DNA of 64,000 bases from Sphingobacterium spiritivorum. GTDB taxonomy: Bacteria; Bacteroidota; Bacteroidia; Sphingobacteriales; Sphingobacteriaceae. The number at the start of each line of letters is the position of its first letter. Positions within the stretch are counted from its first letter, which is position 1. The stretch covers positions 2,914,001 to 2,978,000 of the forward strand of contig NZ_CP068083.1 in assembly GCF_016725325.1 (NCBI RefSeq), read 5' to 3'. Both the position numbers and the translations under genes were made by a program. Of this stretch, positions 22,177 through 31,374 are shown piece after piece. The notes below the pieces were generated by a model that was given only the letters and a program-made list of their open reading frames with translations, was not told the origin of the DNA and made no database searches.

Positions 22177-22222
22177 AATACAAAAGGGAGCAAATAAAAT
22201 TTGCTCCCTTTTGTATTTTATA
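22172..22222. terminator. Perfect 24-bp bidirectional terminator
   Basis: A 24-base arm (22172-22195) and its exact complement (22199-22222) flank a 3-base loop, with A-runs on the left and T-runs on the right so it works for both converging genes. The left arm includes the stop codon of the radical SAM gene. Confidence 0.92.
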
Positions 22223-22233
22223 CGGTATTGATC

Positions 22234-22704
22234 TTATTGCTCAATTATTGATTTTAAATCGGCAGGGGAATAGTAAATCGATTTCAGTGTTTTGTTATCA
22301 CCTTCTCTAAATACCAGAAACAGGCCATCAACTTCCTTATAGTAGCTATCTACACCTTTCTCTTCTTTATAATACTTCATGGTCTCTTCCGCTTCTTTGA
22401 CGGATTTACATGCTTTGCTCATATTAGAACGTTGCACTTCTTCAAACAGAGCATTGAATTTATCTTTTAAACCAAACTCCAGAACAGCTCCGGATAATAC
22501 GTATTGGATATCACAAAGTGCATCCGCTATTTCAACCAGGTCTTTGTTTTGGATGGCTTCTTCCAGTTCTTTTAACTCCTCTGCGATGAGCGAAACCCGT
22601 AGTTCGCATCTTTTCTCAGCCGGAATAGTTGGCTGATCTAATATAGGATGTTGAAATGTTTTATGAAATTCTGCTACAGAAGTCAATGTTTTTGGATCTG
22701 TCAT
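22234..22704 (-). CDS. MazG-like nucleotide pyrophosphohydrolase
   Basis: 156 residues. The all-alpha NTP pyrophosphohydrolase pattern is clear: EELKELEEAI (about 37-46) and EIADALCDIQYVLSG (57-71), which supply the magnesium-binding Glu and Asp. The C-terminal 60 residues are typical of the phage- and Bacteroidota-type MazG/HisE-like proteins. It should hydrolyse nucleoside triphosphates to monophosphates, probably cleansing or regulating pools; substrate not known. Confidence 0.85.
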   Translation of the reverse strand: MTDPKTLTSVAEFHKTFQHPILDQPTIPAEKRCELRVSLIAEELKELEEAIQNKDLVEIADALCDIQYVLSGAVLEFGLKDKFNALFEEVQRSNMSKACKSVKEAEETMKYYKEEKGVDSYYKEVDGLFLVFREGDNKTLKSIYYSPADLKSIIEQ

Positions 22705-22756
22705 GGTATTTTATATTTTTGATAAAATTAAAAAATTAAGAAGAGATAACTGCACT

Positions 22757-22796
22757 AAAATATAAAAAGCAGCGATTAAGCTGCTTTTTATATTTT
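22757..22796 (-). terminator. Terminator after the pseudouridine synthase gene
   Basis: Arms AAAATATAAAAAGCAGC and its exact complement form a 17-pair stem with loop GATTAA, symmetrical enough to act on either strand. It lies between the pseudouridine synthase stop (22811) and the MazG-like start (22704). Confidence 0.82.
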
Positions 22797-22810
22797 ATAA
22801 TAGTGTTGAT

Positions 22811-24190
22811 TTAGATCAGATGTTTTAATTGAATCAACTCTTTTTCTTCCAGATATCTCCAGCGGCCTCTTGGCAGGTCTTTTTTTGTAAGATTGGCGTA
22901 GACTACACGATCCAGTTTTACGACATCATATCCTAAAGATTCAAAAATACGTCTTACAATACGATTTTTACCACTGTGAATCTGAATTCCTACTTCACGT
23001 TTACTACCGCCCTGTACATAACTCAGATCATCCGGTTTGACAAAACCATCTTCGAGTTCAAGGCCAAAAACAATTTTGTTAAAATCGCCTTGATTTAAAC
23101 TCTTATCCAACTCTACATTATAGATCTTGCTGATACTATTACGCGGATGGGACAATTTTTCTGCAAGATTGCCGTCATTGGTTAACAGAAGCAAGCCTGT
23201 TGTATTTCTATCTAAGCGTCCTACAGGATAAATACGTTCTTTGGTAGCATTTGCTACCAATTGCATTACTGTACGGCGTTCCTGAGGATCATCAGTAGTA
23301 GTGATATAATCTTTTGGTTTGTTCAAAAGTACGTATACCATCTTCTCTCTTTTCAGACGCTCACCATTGTACTTTATTTCATCTTTAGCCGGATCTACTT
23401 TACTGCCTAATTCTGTAACCACTTCCCCGTTTACAGATATAACACCTGCAGTGATCAGCTCATCTGCTTTTCTACGGGAGCATATACCGGAATTAGAGAT
23501 GTAACGGTTAAGACGAATCATTCCATTATCATCATAGTCAGAAGTAGCTTGTTTTACCGTTCTGCTGCTCGGTCTGCGTTTTGCAAATGTTCTTTGTTCA
23601 CCATCTTCACTCTTCTCGAAAGATTTCTTGTATGGCTTATCGAATTTGCGGTTATCTCCGAAATCTCTGTTTTTATCTCTAGGTCCGCTTTTGCTGAACT
23701 TTTGGTCTCCAAATCTTTTATCAGATCCCGGTTTTCTATCTCCGTATGCTTTTTTCTCGCCGAAAGCGCTTTTATCTCCAAAAGGTTTTCTATCTCCGTA
23801 CGCTTTTTTATCGCCAAATGGTTTTCTGTCACCAAAGGATTTTTTCTCGCCGAAAGCGCTTTTATCTCCAAATGGTTTCTTATCTCCGTATGCTTTTTTA
23901 TCACCAAATGCCTTCTTCTCTCCAAAAGATCTTTTATCTCCGAATGATTTCTTTCCGTCAAATGACTTTTTATAGCCTCCGGTTTTATTACCTTCAGTTT
24001 TTTCGAAACGATCAGGACGATCATTAGCGTCTGATGATTTTGAGAATGATTTTCTAGGAGATTTGTTGTCGTTGTAACCAGAAGACTTTTCTGATCGGCT
24101 GTTGTTGCCTTTTGATTTGAAGTTTTCTGAGTTACTTCTAGATCGTTTGGAGTTGTCGTCACGACTGTTCCGATTTCTGCTGAATGGCAT
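22811..24190 (-). CDS. rRNA pseudouridine synthase (RluB/RsuA type) with repeat-rich N-terminal tail
   Basis: 459 residues. An S4 RNA-binding domain begins at MIRLNRYISNSGICSRR (224-240), followed by the RsuA/RluB catalytic domain with YPVGRLDRNTTGLLLLTNDG; Asp327 is the catalytic aspartate. It converts uridine to pseudouridine in rRNA; RluB is the closest match by layout. The first 220 residues are basic, low complexity and include a tandem hexapeptide (F/Y-G-D/E-K/R-x-x) about a dozen times at residues 83-153. Such tails are common in Bacteroidota RluB proteins and probably bind RNA. Confidence 0.92.
   Translation of the reverse strand: MPFSRNRNSRDDNSKRSRSNSENFKSKGNNSRSEKSSGYNDNKSPRKSFSKSSDANDRPDRFEKTEGNKTGGYKKSFDGKKSFGDKRSFGEKKAFGDKKAYGDKKPFGDKSAFGEKKSFGDRKPFGDKKAYGDRKPFGDKSAFGEKKAYGDRKPGSDKRFGDQKFSKSGPRDKNRDFGDNRKFDKPYKKSFEKSEDGEQRTFAKRRPSSRTVKQATSDYDDNGMIRLNRYISNSGICSRRKADELITAGVISVNGEVVTELGSKVDPAKDEIKYNGERLKREKMVYVLLNKPKDYITTTDDPQERRTVMQLVANATKERIYPVGRLDRNTTGLLLLTNDGNLAEKLSHPRNSISKIYNVELDKSLNQGDFNKIVFGLELEDGFVKPDDLSYVQGGSKREVGIQIHSGKNRIVRRIFESLGYDVVKLDRVVYANLTKKDLPRGRWRYLEEKELIQLKHLI
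23732..23944 (-). repeat. Tandem 18-bp coding repeat
   Basis: About 12 imperfect 18-base units within the pseudouridine synthase gene, each encoding six residues such as FGDKKA, YGDRKP, FGDKSA or FGEKKS. The phase is kept, so length can change without frameshift. Confidence 0.85.
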
Positions 24191-24328
24191 ATTTTACTTT
24201 AAAAAAATGTGAACTACAAAGATAGCTATAATATTTATTCTACCACCAGAATAATGTAAATAATTTATTAAAATCGTATACAATAAAGCTGTATTTCAAC
24301 GTTATAGATCTGGTCGGATTTGTAACTA

Positions 24329-24360
24329 TTTGTTTTTTAGCATAATAGTGTGTATCTTTG
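24329..24360 (+). promoter_or_regulatory. Promoter of the lytic transglycosylase gene
   Basis: TTTG at 24329-24332, 20-base spacer, -7 box TATCTTTG at 24353-24360. It leaves a leader of about 65 bases before the ATG at 24431. Confidence 0.65.
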
Positions 24361-24430
24361 CCACCTTGAATTTGTACCAAGCTATTTTTTGATCGATATT
24401 ATCGTGGATAGGATAGCAGTAAGGGAGTGA

Positions 24431-25261
24431 ATGATTAAAAAGAAAGTATTATGTTGTGGCTTGATTTTGGCAGGGATGTTACTGTCGAAATTGTATTCAA
24501 GCACGAAGGAAAATGCGGTCGCAGCCAATGTCAGATATGACGATGCCAAGACCCTGAACATCAAAAACAGAATAGTAAACAAAGCGGCTTTATCTGACCA
24601 TAATGGAGATAAGGACAATGAAGGAGAACACGATTATCTGATATCGATCACCTTCGCAGAAGAAAGCCTTCCGCTGGATCTACCCCAGGTCGAAAGGAAG
24701 CTCACACAGTACTTAAGTCGTTTTTCTTTTAGAAAGCAACAGACGTACAGTTTACACAAGCAGGCAGAGAAACACCTACCACAGATTGCTGCAATCTTAA
24801 AATCACATGGTATTCCGGAAGATTTTAAATACATACCCCTAGTAGAAAGCGGGATGGATAGTCGTGTGGTGTCCAGTAAGGGTGCAGGTGGCTATTGGCA
24901 GTTTATGCCAGCAACAGCACGTCTTTATGGATTGAAGGTGAGCGGTAAAGTAGATGAAAGACTTAATCTGAATAAATCTACTCATGCAGCTGCCCGTTAC
25001 CTCAAATATCTCTATCGCGAATTTGGAGATTGGACATTGGTCGCTGCTGCCTATAATGTAGGTGGTGGAAGCCTCAGAGGAGCCATCCGTCGTCAAAAAC
25101 AAGACGATTATTATAAGCTGAAACTAAATAATGAAACAGCATCATATGTTTATAAATTAGTCTCTGTCAAAGAGATTATTGAAAATCCTTCCAAACACGG
25201 TTATATCAGGTATGCAAAAGCACCTGAAGCTGATGAGGACAAGGAAAAGAATATGCTGTAA
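24431..25261 (+). CDS. Lytic transglycosylase (SLT domain)
   Basis: 276 residues with a hydrophobic N-terminal signal or anchor. The SLT domain (about 110-250) has the catalytic Glu in YIPLVESGMDS, followed by GAGGYWQFMPATARLYGL and LVAAAYNVGGGSL, the family's second and third blocks. It cleaves the glycan strand of peptidoglycan with formation of 1,6-anhydromuramic acid, in the periplasm. No LysM domains are present, so it is shorter than MltD. Confidence 0.92.
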   Translation: MIKKKVLCCGLILAGMLLSKLYSSTKENAVAANVRYDDAKTLNIKNRIVNKAALSDHNGDKDNEGEHDYLISITFAEESLPLDLPQVERKLTQYLSRFSFRKQQTYSLHKQAEKHLPQIAAILKSHGIPEDFKYIPLVESGMDSRVVSSKGAGGYWQFMPATARLYGLKVSGKVDERLNLNKSTHAAARYLKYLYREFGDWTLVAAAYNVGGGSLRGAIRRQKQDDYYKLKLNNETASYVYKLVSVKEIIENPSKHGYIRYAKAPEADEDKEKNML

Positions 25262-25283
25262 TCCATCATATCAAAAACATAGG

Positions 25284-25317
25284 AACGGACTTAAATATTT
25301 TAAGTCCGTTTTTTTTG
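25284..25317 (+). terminator. Terminator after the lytic transglycosylase
   Basis: AACGGACTTAAA pairs with TTTAAGTCCGTT, then eight T. Confidence 0.9.
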
Positions 25318-25449
25318 TTTTGCAGCCTGACTCCAAAGACTCTTGTTGTTTCTGAAAAGTAATATAAATCACTTTTTAAGCCGTGATATATCATTAGAAT
25401 GTCATGAATTAAGAGATAATTTTACCCACAGAAATCAACACAACAAGTA

Positions 25450-27594
25450 ATGCAGTTAGAGCAGTTTAATTACGACAATAAGATTGTCAGAAATTTCGGG
25501 TTAGCCACCATCATATGGGGCATCGTTGGAATGTCCGTAGGATTATTGGTGGCATTGCAACTGGTATGGCCGGATATGAATTTCGGGATACAGTATACGA
25601 CTTTCGGTCGTGTCCGTCCTGTTCATACCAATGCCGTCATTTTTGCATTCGTAGGGAATGCTATTTTTATGGGCGTTTATTATTCGCTGCAGCGGGTTCT
25701 CAAAGCGAGGATGTTCAGTGATGTATTAAGTAAACTCCATTTCTGGGGATGGCAGCTTGTCATTATAGCATCCGCTATTACACTTCCGATGGGTTTTACT
25801 TCCAGTCATGAATATGCGGAAATGGAATGGCCTATTGATGTGGCTATTACTTTGATCTGGGTGGTGTTCGGTATCAATATGTTCGGTACTATTATCAAAC
25901 GTAGAGAAAGACATATGTATGTCGCTGTATGGTTTTATATAGCAACATTTGTTACTGTCGCTGTACTTCATATAGTTAACTCGATTCAACTGCCTGTCAC
26001 GTTCTGGAAAAGTTACTATGTCTATTCCGGGGTACAGGATGCATTAGTCCAGTGGTGGTATGGCCATAATGCTGTTGCTTTCTTTCTTACCACTCCTTTC
26101 TTAGGTATGATGTACTACTTTTTGCCTAAGATGGCCAATCGTCCTGTATATTCTTACAAATTGAGTATTCTGCATTTCTGGTCGCTGATATTTATATATA
26201 TCTGGGCAGGACCACACCATTTATTATATACGTCATTACCTTCATGGGTACAATCATTGGGCGTCGTATTTTCCATCATGTTGATTGCTCCTAGCTGGGG
26301 AGGGATGATCAACGGTCTGTTGACATTGCGCGGTGCATGGGATAAGGTTAGAACAGAGCCAACCTTGAAATTTATGGTCGTTGCATTGACGGCTTATGGT
26401 ATGGCTACATTTGAAGGCCCTATGTTATCCTTAAAACAGGTAAATGCGATTGCCCATTTTACCGATTGGATTGTAGCTCACGTACACGTTGGTGCACTTG
26501 GATGGAACGGTTTTATGACATTTGCGATCCTATACTGGTTAGTACCGCGAATCTATAAAACGGAGCTGTATTCTAAAAAGCTGGCCAATGTGCATTTCTG
26601 GATCGGTACATTAGGTATTTTATTCTATGCTATTCCAATGTATTGGGCAGCTGTTGTACAGGGGCTAATGTGGAAAGAATTTACTCCGGAAGGTGTATTG
26701 AAGTATCCGAATTTCCTGGCGACTACATTAGAAATTCTTCCAATGCATATGATGCGTGCGGTAGGTGGTGCATTGTACCTGTCCGGAGCATTGCTGATGA
26801 CATTCAACCTGGTCAAAACAATGGCTAAAGGAAAGCTGATGGCTAATGAGCCGGCGGAAGCTCCTGCTCTTGAACCTGTGACTAAGAATGAACGTGAGAC
26901 TCACCGTCGTCTGGAACGCAAACCTATGTTATTCATGGTGCTCGCTCTTCTTGCGATACTGATAGGAGGAATTGTGGAGATGGTACCTACTTTCACCATT
27001 CAATCTAATATTCCTACAATAGCAAGTGTCAAACCATATACTGCACTGGAATTACAGGGAAGGGATCTTTATATTAAAGAAGGTTGTGTGAACTGTCATA
27101 CGCAAACAGTACGTCCATTCCGTTCGGAGACTTCCAGATACGGAGAGTACAGTAAATCCGGAGAATATGTTTACGACAGACCATTCTTATGGGGATCCAA
27201 ACGTACCGGCCCTGATTTACATCGCGTAGGAGGAAAGTATCCTAACAAATGGCATTTTGATCACTTACTTGATCCGACCATTACTTCACCAGGAAGTATC
27301 ATGCCTACATATCCATGGCTGATCGATCAGAAACTGGATAATAGTCTTATAAAAGAGAAAATGAATGCAATGCGCGTGTTAGGTGTGCCATATTCAGATA
27401 AGGATATTGAAAATGCACATGCTGATATCGCTAAACAGGCAGAAGCAATAGCCAAAGATCTGGCTGCAAATCAGGTTAAGGTTGGAAGTGACAGGGAGAT
27501 TATAGCCATCATAGCTTATTTGCAACGATTAGGAACGGATATTAAGGCAGCACCTGTAGCGCCTGCAACAAGTAATGTGGATAATCAAAATTAA
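25450..27594 (+). CDS. ccoN: cbb3-type cytochrome c oxidase, fused subunits I and II
   Basis: 714 residues. Residues 1-470 are CcoN, twelve membrane helices with the haem and copper histidines in WYGHNAVAFF, AGPHHLLYT and DWIVAHVHVGALGW. After a linker and one membrane helix the CcoO cytochrome c domain follows, with the haem site CVNCH (Cys546) and GPDLHRVGGKY. The two subunits are separate proteins in proteobacteria; the fusion is a Bacteroidota form. It reduces oxygen at low tension and pumps protons. First gene of a six-gene operon. Confidence 0.95.
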   Translation: MQLEQFNYDNKIVRNFGLATIIWGIVGMSVGLLVALQLVWPDMNFGIQYTTFGRVRPVHTNAVIFAFVGNAIFMGVYYSLQRVLKARMFSDVLSKLHFWGWQLVIIASAITLPMGFTSSHEYAEMEWPIDVAITLIWVVFGINMFGTIIKRRERHMYVAVWFYIATFVTVAVLHIVNSIQLPVTFWKSYYVYSGVQDALVQWWYGHNAVAFFLTTPFLGMMYYFLPKMANRPVYSYKLSILHFWSLIFIYIWAGPHHLLYTSLPSWVQSLGVVFSIMLIAPSWGGMINGLLTLRGAWDKVRTEPTLKFMVVALTAYGMATFEGPMLSLKQVNAIAHFTDWIVAHVHVGALGWNGFMTFAILYWLVPRIYKTELYSKKLANVHFWIGTLGILFYAIPMYWAAVVQGLMWKEFTPEGVLKYPNFLATTLEILPMHMMRAVGGALYLSGALLMTFNLVKTMAKGKLMANEPAEAPALEPVTKNERETHRRLERKPMLFMVLALLAILIGGIVEMVPTFTIQSNIPTIASVKPYTALELQGRDLYIKEGCVNCHTQTVRPFRSETSRYGEYSKSGEYVYDRPFLWGSKRTGPDLHRVGGKYPNKWHFDHLLDPTITSPGSIMPTYPWLIDQKLDNSLIKEKMNAMRVLGVPYSDKDIENAHADIAKQAEAIAKDLAANQVKVGSDREIIAIIAYLQRLGTDIKAAPVAPATSNVDNQN

Positions 27595-27605
27595 ACTGTA
27601 AAACG

Positions 27606-27791
27606 ATGTTCAAGCAAATCACAAATTTAAATGGCGATGAAATTTATCTGATCACATCGCTGTGGATATTCCTGGTATTCTTCGTTGCTGTAGCCTTGAT
27701 GTTATTCTGGATGAAGAAAGATCATATTCAGTATATGAAAGAATTGCCTCTCGATGGTCAGGACGAACAAAATGGTCAAACAACAGAATAA
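27606..27791 (+). CDS. ccoQ: CcoQ-like small subunit of cbb3 oxidase
   Basis: 61 residues with one membrane helix, LWIFLVFFVAVALMLFW, followed by a short polar tail. It lies 11 bases after ccoNO and 9 before ccoP, the position of CcoQ, which stabilises the oxidase. Sequence alone is weak; the call rests on length, helix and place. Confidence 0.8.
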   Translation: MFKQITNLNGDEIYLITSLWIFLVFFVAVALMLFWMKKDHIQYMKELPLDGQDEQNGQTTE

Positions 27792-27800
27792 AAATAGATT

Positions 27801-28694
27801 ATGAAATTATTTTTAGTAGCAGATTCTACTGCCGTAAGTTCAGGTTGGAACATGAGTACGGGCAATATATATAATGATATCCTTATCATTCTGTTGGTGG
27901 TGGTATTAATCGTCCTGCTCTTTACTGCACTTTCCGTTAGTAAAGCAATAAAATCCATTTTGAAGATTACTATGCCTGAAGTGCTTTTACAGGAACAGGC
28001 TGCAAAAGTTGCTGCAAAACAGGAACGTAAAATCAAATGGTCTAATAACTGGAAAAAGATAATGGGTCTGAGACCGATCTCAGAAGAAAAGGATATCGTG
28101 ATTGATCACAGTTATGATGGTATCAAGGAGCTGGATAATCCGATCCCGATCTGGTTTAATGCCTTATTCTACTCCACTATTACATTTGGTGTTATCTACC
28201 TGTTGGTGTATCATGTATTTGGATGGGGATTGAATCAGGATCAGGAATATGTGAGGGAGGTCGCGCAGGCTGAAAAGGCTAAGCAGGAATATCTCGCTCA
28301 GGTAGCTGATCTTATCGATGAAACATCTATTACGGTGGATGAAACTGGTGCTATGGCTACAGCTGGTAAGGCCATTTTTGCCGCGAACTGTTCTGCATGT
28401 CATGGTCAGGCAGGAGAAGGGGGCATAGGCCCTAATCTTACAGATCGGTTCTGGTTGCATGGAGGAGAAATAAAGGATGTCTTCAAAACAGTAAAGTATG
28501 GTGTGCCGGATAAGGGTATGGTGCCATGGGAGCAGACATTGTCTCCGGCACAAATCGCAGAAGTAAGTAATTACATCGTTTCGATACGGGATACAAAACC
28601 GGGTAATCCTAAAGAACCGCAGGGAGCAGAAGTAGAGTACGCATCTGCTGAGAAAGATGCTGACGCCGAAACAGATACTAAAGCCGTACAATAG
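27801..28694 (+). CDS. ccoP: CcoP cytochrome c subunit of cbb3 oxidase, single haem
   Basis: 297 residues. It has an N-terminal membrane helix, the CcoP signature HSYDGIKELDNPIPIWF before a second helix, then one cytochrome c domain with CSACH (Cys197, Cys200, His201) and a later Met in GVPDKGMVPW. Proteobacterial CcoP has two haems; only one CxxCH is present. It passes electrons to the fused CcoO domain. It lacks the second cytochrome domain rather than being truncated, as the C-terminus ends normally. Confidence 0.93.
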   Translation: MKLFLVADSTAVSSGWNMSTGNIYNDILIILLVVVLIVLLFTALSVSKAIKSILKITMPEVLLQEQAAKVAAKQERKIKWSNNWKKIMGLRPISEEKDIVIDHSYDGIKELDNPIPIWFNALFYSTITFGVIYLLVYHVFGWGLNQDQEYVREVAQAEKAKQEYLAQVADLIDETSITVDETGAMATAGKAIFAANCSACHGQAGEGGIGPNLTDRFWLHGGEIKDVFKTVKYGVPDKGMVPWEQTLSPAQIAEVSNYIVSIRDTKPGNPKEPQGAEVEYASAEKDADAETDTKAVQ

Positions 28695-28704
28695 GTATAA
28701 AATT

Positions 28705-30090
28705 ATGCAGGTAACAACGAATATTCAGGATATTAATCCTCCAAAATCTAAAAAGAGAAATTGGATCTATGCCAAGAAACCTTCCGGCAAGCTCTATAAC
28801 TATCGCCAGTGGTTTGGATATTCGTTGTTGCTGTTTTTATTTGCAGCTCCGTTTATTAAGATCAAAGGAGAACCTTTCCTGATGTTTAATATTATTGAGC
28901 GTAAATTCTCGATTTTCGGAAATTTATTTTATCCTCAGGATCTTCATATTTTTGTGTTCGGCATGCTGATCGCGATGGTATGTATTGTGTTGTTTACTGT
29001 GGTTTATGGACGGGTTTGGTGCGGTTGGGCCTGTCCGCAAACTATTTTCATGGAATTGATATTCCGCAAGATAGAATACTGGATAGAGGGTGACTGGACA
29101 CAGCAGAAAAAGTTAAATGCGGCTGAAAATTCTTTTGAGAAGAATAAGAAAAAGATACTCAAGCATACGATCTTTTTGATTATATCTTTTTTTATTTCAA
29201 ATATCTTTCTGTCTTATATTATTGGTACTGATGCGCTGATTAAGATTATTACGGACCCGTTGGATGCACACATTGCCGGTCTGATTTCCATTTCTGTATT
29301 TACCCTGGTCTTCTATGCTGTATTTTCATACATCCGCGAAATCGTCTGTATTGCGATCTGTCCGTACGGAAGACTGCAAAGTGTATTACTGGATGATCAG
29401 AGTACAGTAGTAGCATATGATCATTTCAGAGGGGAGCCTCGTGGTAAGCATCGAAAAGATGATCTTAAAGAAAAGGGAGACTGCGTCGATTGTAATTTAT
29501 GTGTGCAGGTATGTCCCACAGGTATAGATATTCGTAAAGGATTACAGATGGAATGTGTCAGCTGTACCGCATGTATAGATGCCTGTGACGGTGTCATGAA
29601 AAAAATAGGAAAACCAAGTCGTCTTATCGGGTTTTACGCTATGGGTGAAATTGAACGTAAGGATGATTTCAAAAAGAATAACGTAAGAGCAATTGCGTAT
29701 TCCATTGTATTAGCCGTATTGATGGGAGTATTTGGTTACATGATATTCAGCCGAACACAGGTTGGTGCTACCCTTCTGAGAGCGAAAGGAAGTACTTATC
29801 AGCTAAGGGAAGATCATACCATTTCCAATCTTTATTCGCTGGAACTGATCAACAAGAGTGGTAAAGAAATGCCTTTTACACTGGAAAGTGAAGATCACAA
29901 ATTAACATTACAACTGGTTAATAAAATCAATAAACTGAATAAAGACGGCAGTGCCAAACTGAGCTTTTTTCTGATTATCAATAATAAGGATGTGGAGCAT
30001 TACAAATCAAATGTCAGAATACATATTATGTCCGAAGGGAAAAAGATAGAAACCCTGAAAACAACATTTATTGCTCCTCCGGGAATGTAG
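28705..30090 (+). CDS. ccoG: CcoG/RdxA-like cbb3 oxidase assembly ferredoxin
   Basis: 461 residues from ATG 28705, 10 bases after ccoP; the ATG at 28657 would overlap ccoP. Several membrane helices and a conserved GRVWCGWACPQTIFMELIF are followed by a ferredoxin-type region CVDCNLCVQVCPTGIDIRKG and CVSCTACIDACD that binds two 4Fe-4S clusters. The C-terminal domain is immunoglobulin-like. CcoG reduces copper for oxidase assembly in studied species. Confidence 0.93.
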   Translation: MQVTTNIQDINPPKSKKRNWIYAKKPSGKLYNYRQWFGYSLLLFLFAAPFIKIKGEPFLMFNIIERKFSIFGNLFYPQDLHIFVFGMLIAMVCIVLFTVVYGRVWCGWACPQTIFMELIFRKIEYWIEGDWTQQKKLNAAENSFEKNKKKILKHTIFLIISFFISNIFLSYIIGTDALIKIITDPLDAHIAGLISISVFTLVFYAVFSYIREIVCIAICPYGRLQSVLLDDQSTVVAYDHFRGEPRGKHRKDDLKEKGDCVDCNLCVQVCPTGIDIRKGLQMECVSCTACIDACDGVMKKIGKPSRLIGFYAMGEIERKDDFKKNNVRAIAYSIVLAVLMGVFGYMIFSRTQVGATLLRAKGSTYQLREDHTISNLYSLELINKSGKEMPFTLESEDHKLTLQLVNKINKLNKDGSAKLSFFLIINNKDVEHYKSNVRIHIMSEGKKIETLKTTFIAPPGM

Positions 30091-30107
30091 TACAAAAACA
30101 ACGAAGT

Positions 30108-30530
30108 ATGAATTGGGGTAAAAAAATAGTAGTCAGTCTCGCCGTATTTATGTCCGCTATTGTAGGTGCAGGAATATATATGGTGAGTCATAATGCGGAT
30201 ACATTAGAGGAAGAAGACTATTATGAAAAGGGATTAAACTACGATGACACCTATAATAGAAAATCAAACGTGATCAGAGATCATGCGGAACCTGTTGTAA
30301 AAGCAGTGAATGATACACTTTATATTGATTTTCAGCATCCGCAGAACAAAGGTAAATTAGTATTTAAGCGTCCTTCTGACAGTCATCTGGATATTTCCTT
30401 ACCATTTGCGACGATGTCAACCGGATATCGCTTGCCTATACAGTCTTTTCAGAAAGGAAACTGGAGTCTGGAAATACAATGGGAGGGTAACTCGGTTCCT
30501 TATATTTTCGAAAAACATATATTCCTGTAG
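30108..30530 (+). CDS. FixH/CcoH-like oxidase assembly protein
   Basis: 140 residues with one N-terminal membrane helix, then a periplasmic domain with YYEKGLNYDDTYNR, the FixH family signature. FixH/CcoH is needed for stable cbb3 oxidase assembly. Position between ccoG and the SafE-like gene supports the call. Confidence 0.87.
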   Translation: MNWGKKIVVSLAVFMSAIVGAGIYMVSHNADTLEEEDYYEKGLNYDDTYNRKSNVIRDHAEPVVKAVNDTLYIDFQHPQNKGKLVFKRPSDSHLDISLPFATMSTGYRLPIQSFQKGNWSLEIQWEGNSVPYIFEKHIFL

Positions 30531-30533
30531 CAT

Positions 30534-31226
30534 ATGACTTATCATTATCTGGCATTTTTTATGGGTTTATTAGGCAGTCTGCATTGTGCAGTGATGTGTG
30601 GTCCTTTGCTGATGGCATTTCAGGGAGGCCATCAGATATCCTGGACTTTAGTACTTAATAAAGTCCTGTATCAATCCGGCCGGATATTGACTTACGGACT
30701 TCTGGGTGTTGTCCTGGGGCTGTTTGGTAATCTGGCTTCTATACAGGGCTGGCAACAGGGTATGAGTTTACTGACAGGAGCTATCTTAATAGGGATCGGT
30801 CTTTTCCATCTTTATGGTAAACAAAACAGCAGATTTGCGAAATGGCAGACAACCTTTATTACACCCTTTGCTAAACTGATGGGCGGATGGTTGTATCGTC
30901 CGGGAGGAAGTTTTGTAGCTGGTGTATTAAACGGATTACTACCTTGCGGTATGGTTTATATGGCATTGGCTGCTGCTCTGAATGCAGCTACTGTTTCAGG
31001 CAGTTTTATGTTTATGGTTCTTTTCGGTGCCGGAACCTTACCTTTGCTTCTTGCTGTTTCATTTGCCGGTCACTTTCCGAAGAGAATATTTAGGTTCAAT
31101 TTTAACAAATGGCTGCCTGCTCTTTATCTCTTGATGGGCATCTGGTTTATGCTCAGGGGTGCTAATCTGGATATCCCATATCTTAGTCCGTTGATTCATA
31201 TGAATGGTGCTGCACATTGTGCTTAG
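30534..31226 (+). CDS. SafE/TauE-like sulfite exporter family protein, cbb3-linked
   Basis: 230 residues, about six membrane helices. The N-terminal MGLLGSLHCAVMCGPLLMAF with two cysteines and the central LNGLLPCGMVYMALAAA match the DsbD-like/SafE family often found after fixH in Bacteroidota. Role is probably in oxidase maturation or metal or thiol transfer, but is not established. It starts 3 bases after fixH, implying translational coupling. No ccoI or ccoS gene follows. Confidence 0.85.
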   Translation: MTYHYLAFFMGLLGSLHCAVMCGPLLMAFQGGHQISWTLVLNKVLYQSGRILTYGLLGVVLGLFGNLASIQGWQQGMSLLTGAILIGIGLFHLYGKQNSRFAKWQTTFITPFAKLMGGWLYRPGGSFVAGVLNGLLPCGMVYMALAAALNAATVSGSFMFMVLFGAGTLPLLLAVSFAGHFPKRIFRFNFNKWLPALYLLMGIWFMLRGANLDIPYLSPLIHMNGAAHCA

Positions 31227-31374
31227 CTGTATTCTCTTCTTTTATTTTTCTTAATCCTGATAAAATAGCCTAAATTTATTCCACACCCCTTTTGGGATGG
31301 TTTAATATAAATGATTTTTCTTCTGATTGTTTTAATACAGTAGCTGTTAGTATAATCAGACCAATGAAAATATT

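Noticed and set aside
23732..23944. Possible CRISPR array
   Set aside because: Repeats are directly adjacent without unique spacers and stay in frame, so it is a coding repeat.
23549..24162. Frames on both strands in the pseudouridine synthase tail
   Set aside because: The 18-base repeat keeps several frames open. Only the 459-residue frame has domains.
25385..25400. TGATATATCA palindrome before ccoNO as an FNR site
   Set aside because: FNR sites need TTGAT-N4-ATCAA; the spacing and outer bases do not fit.
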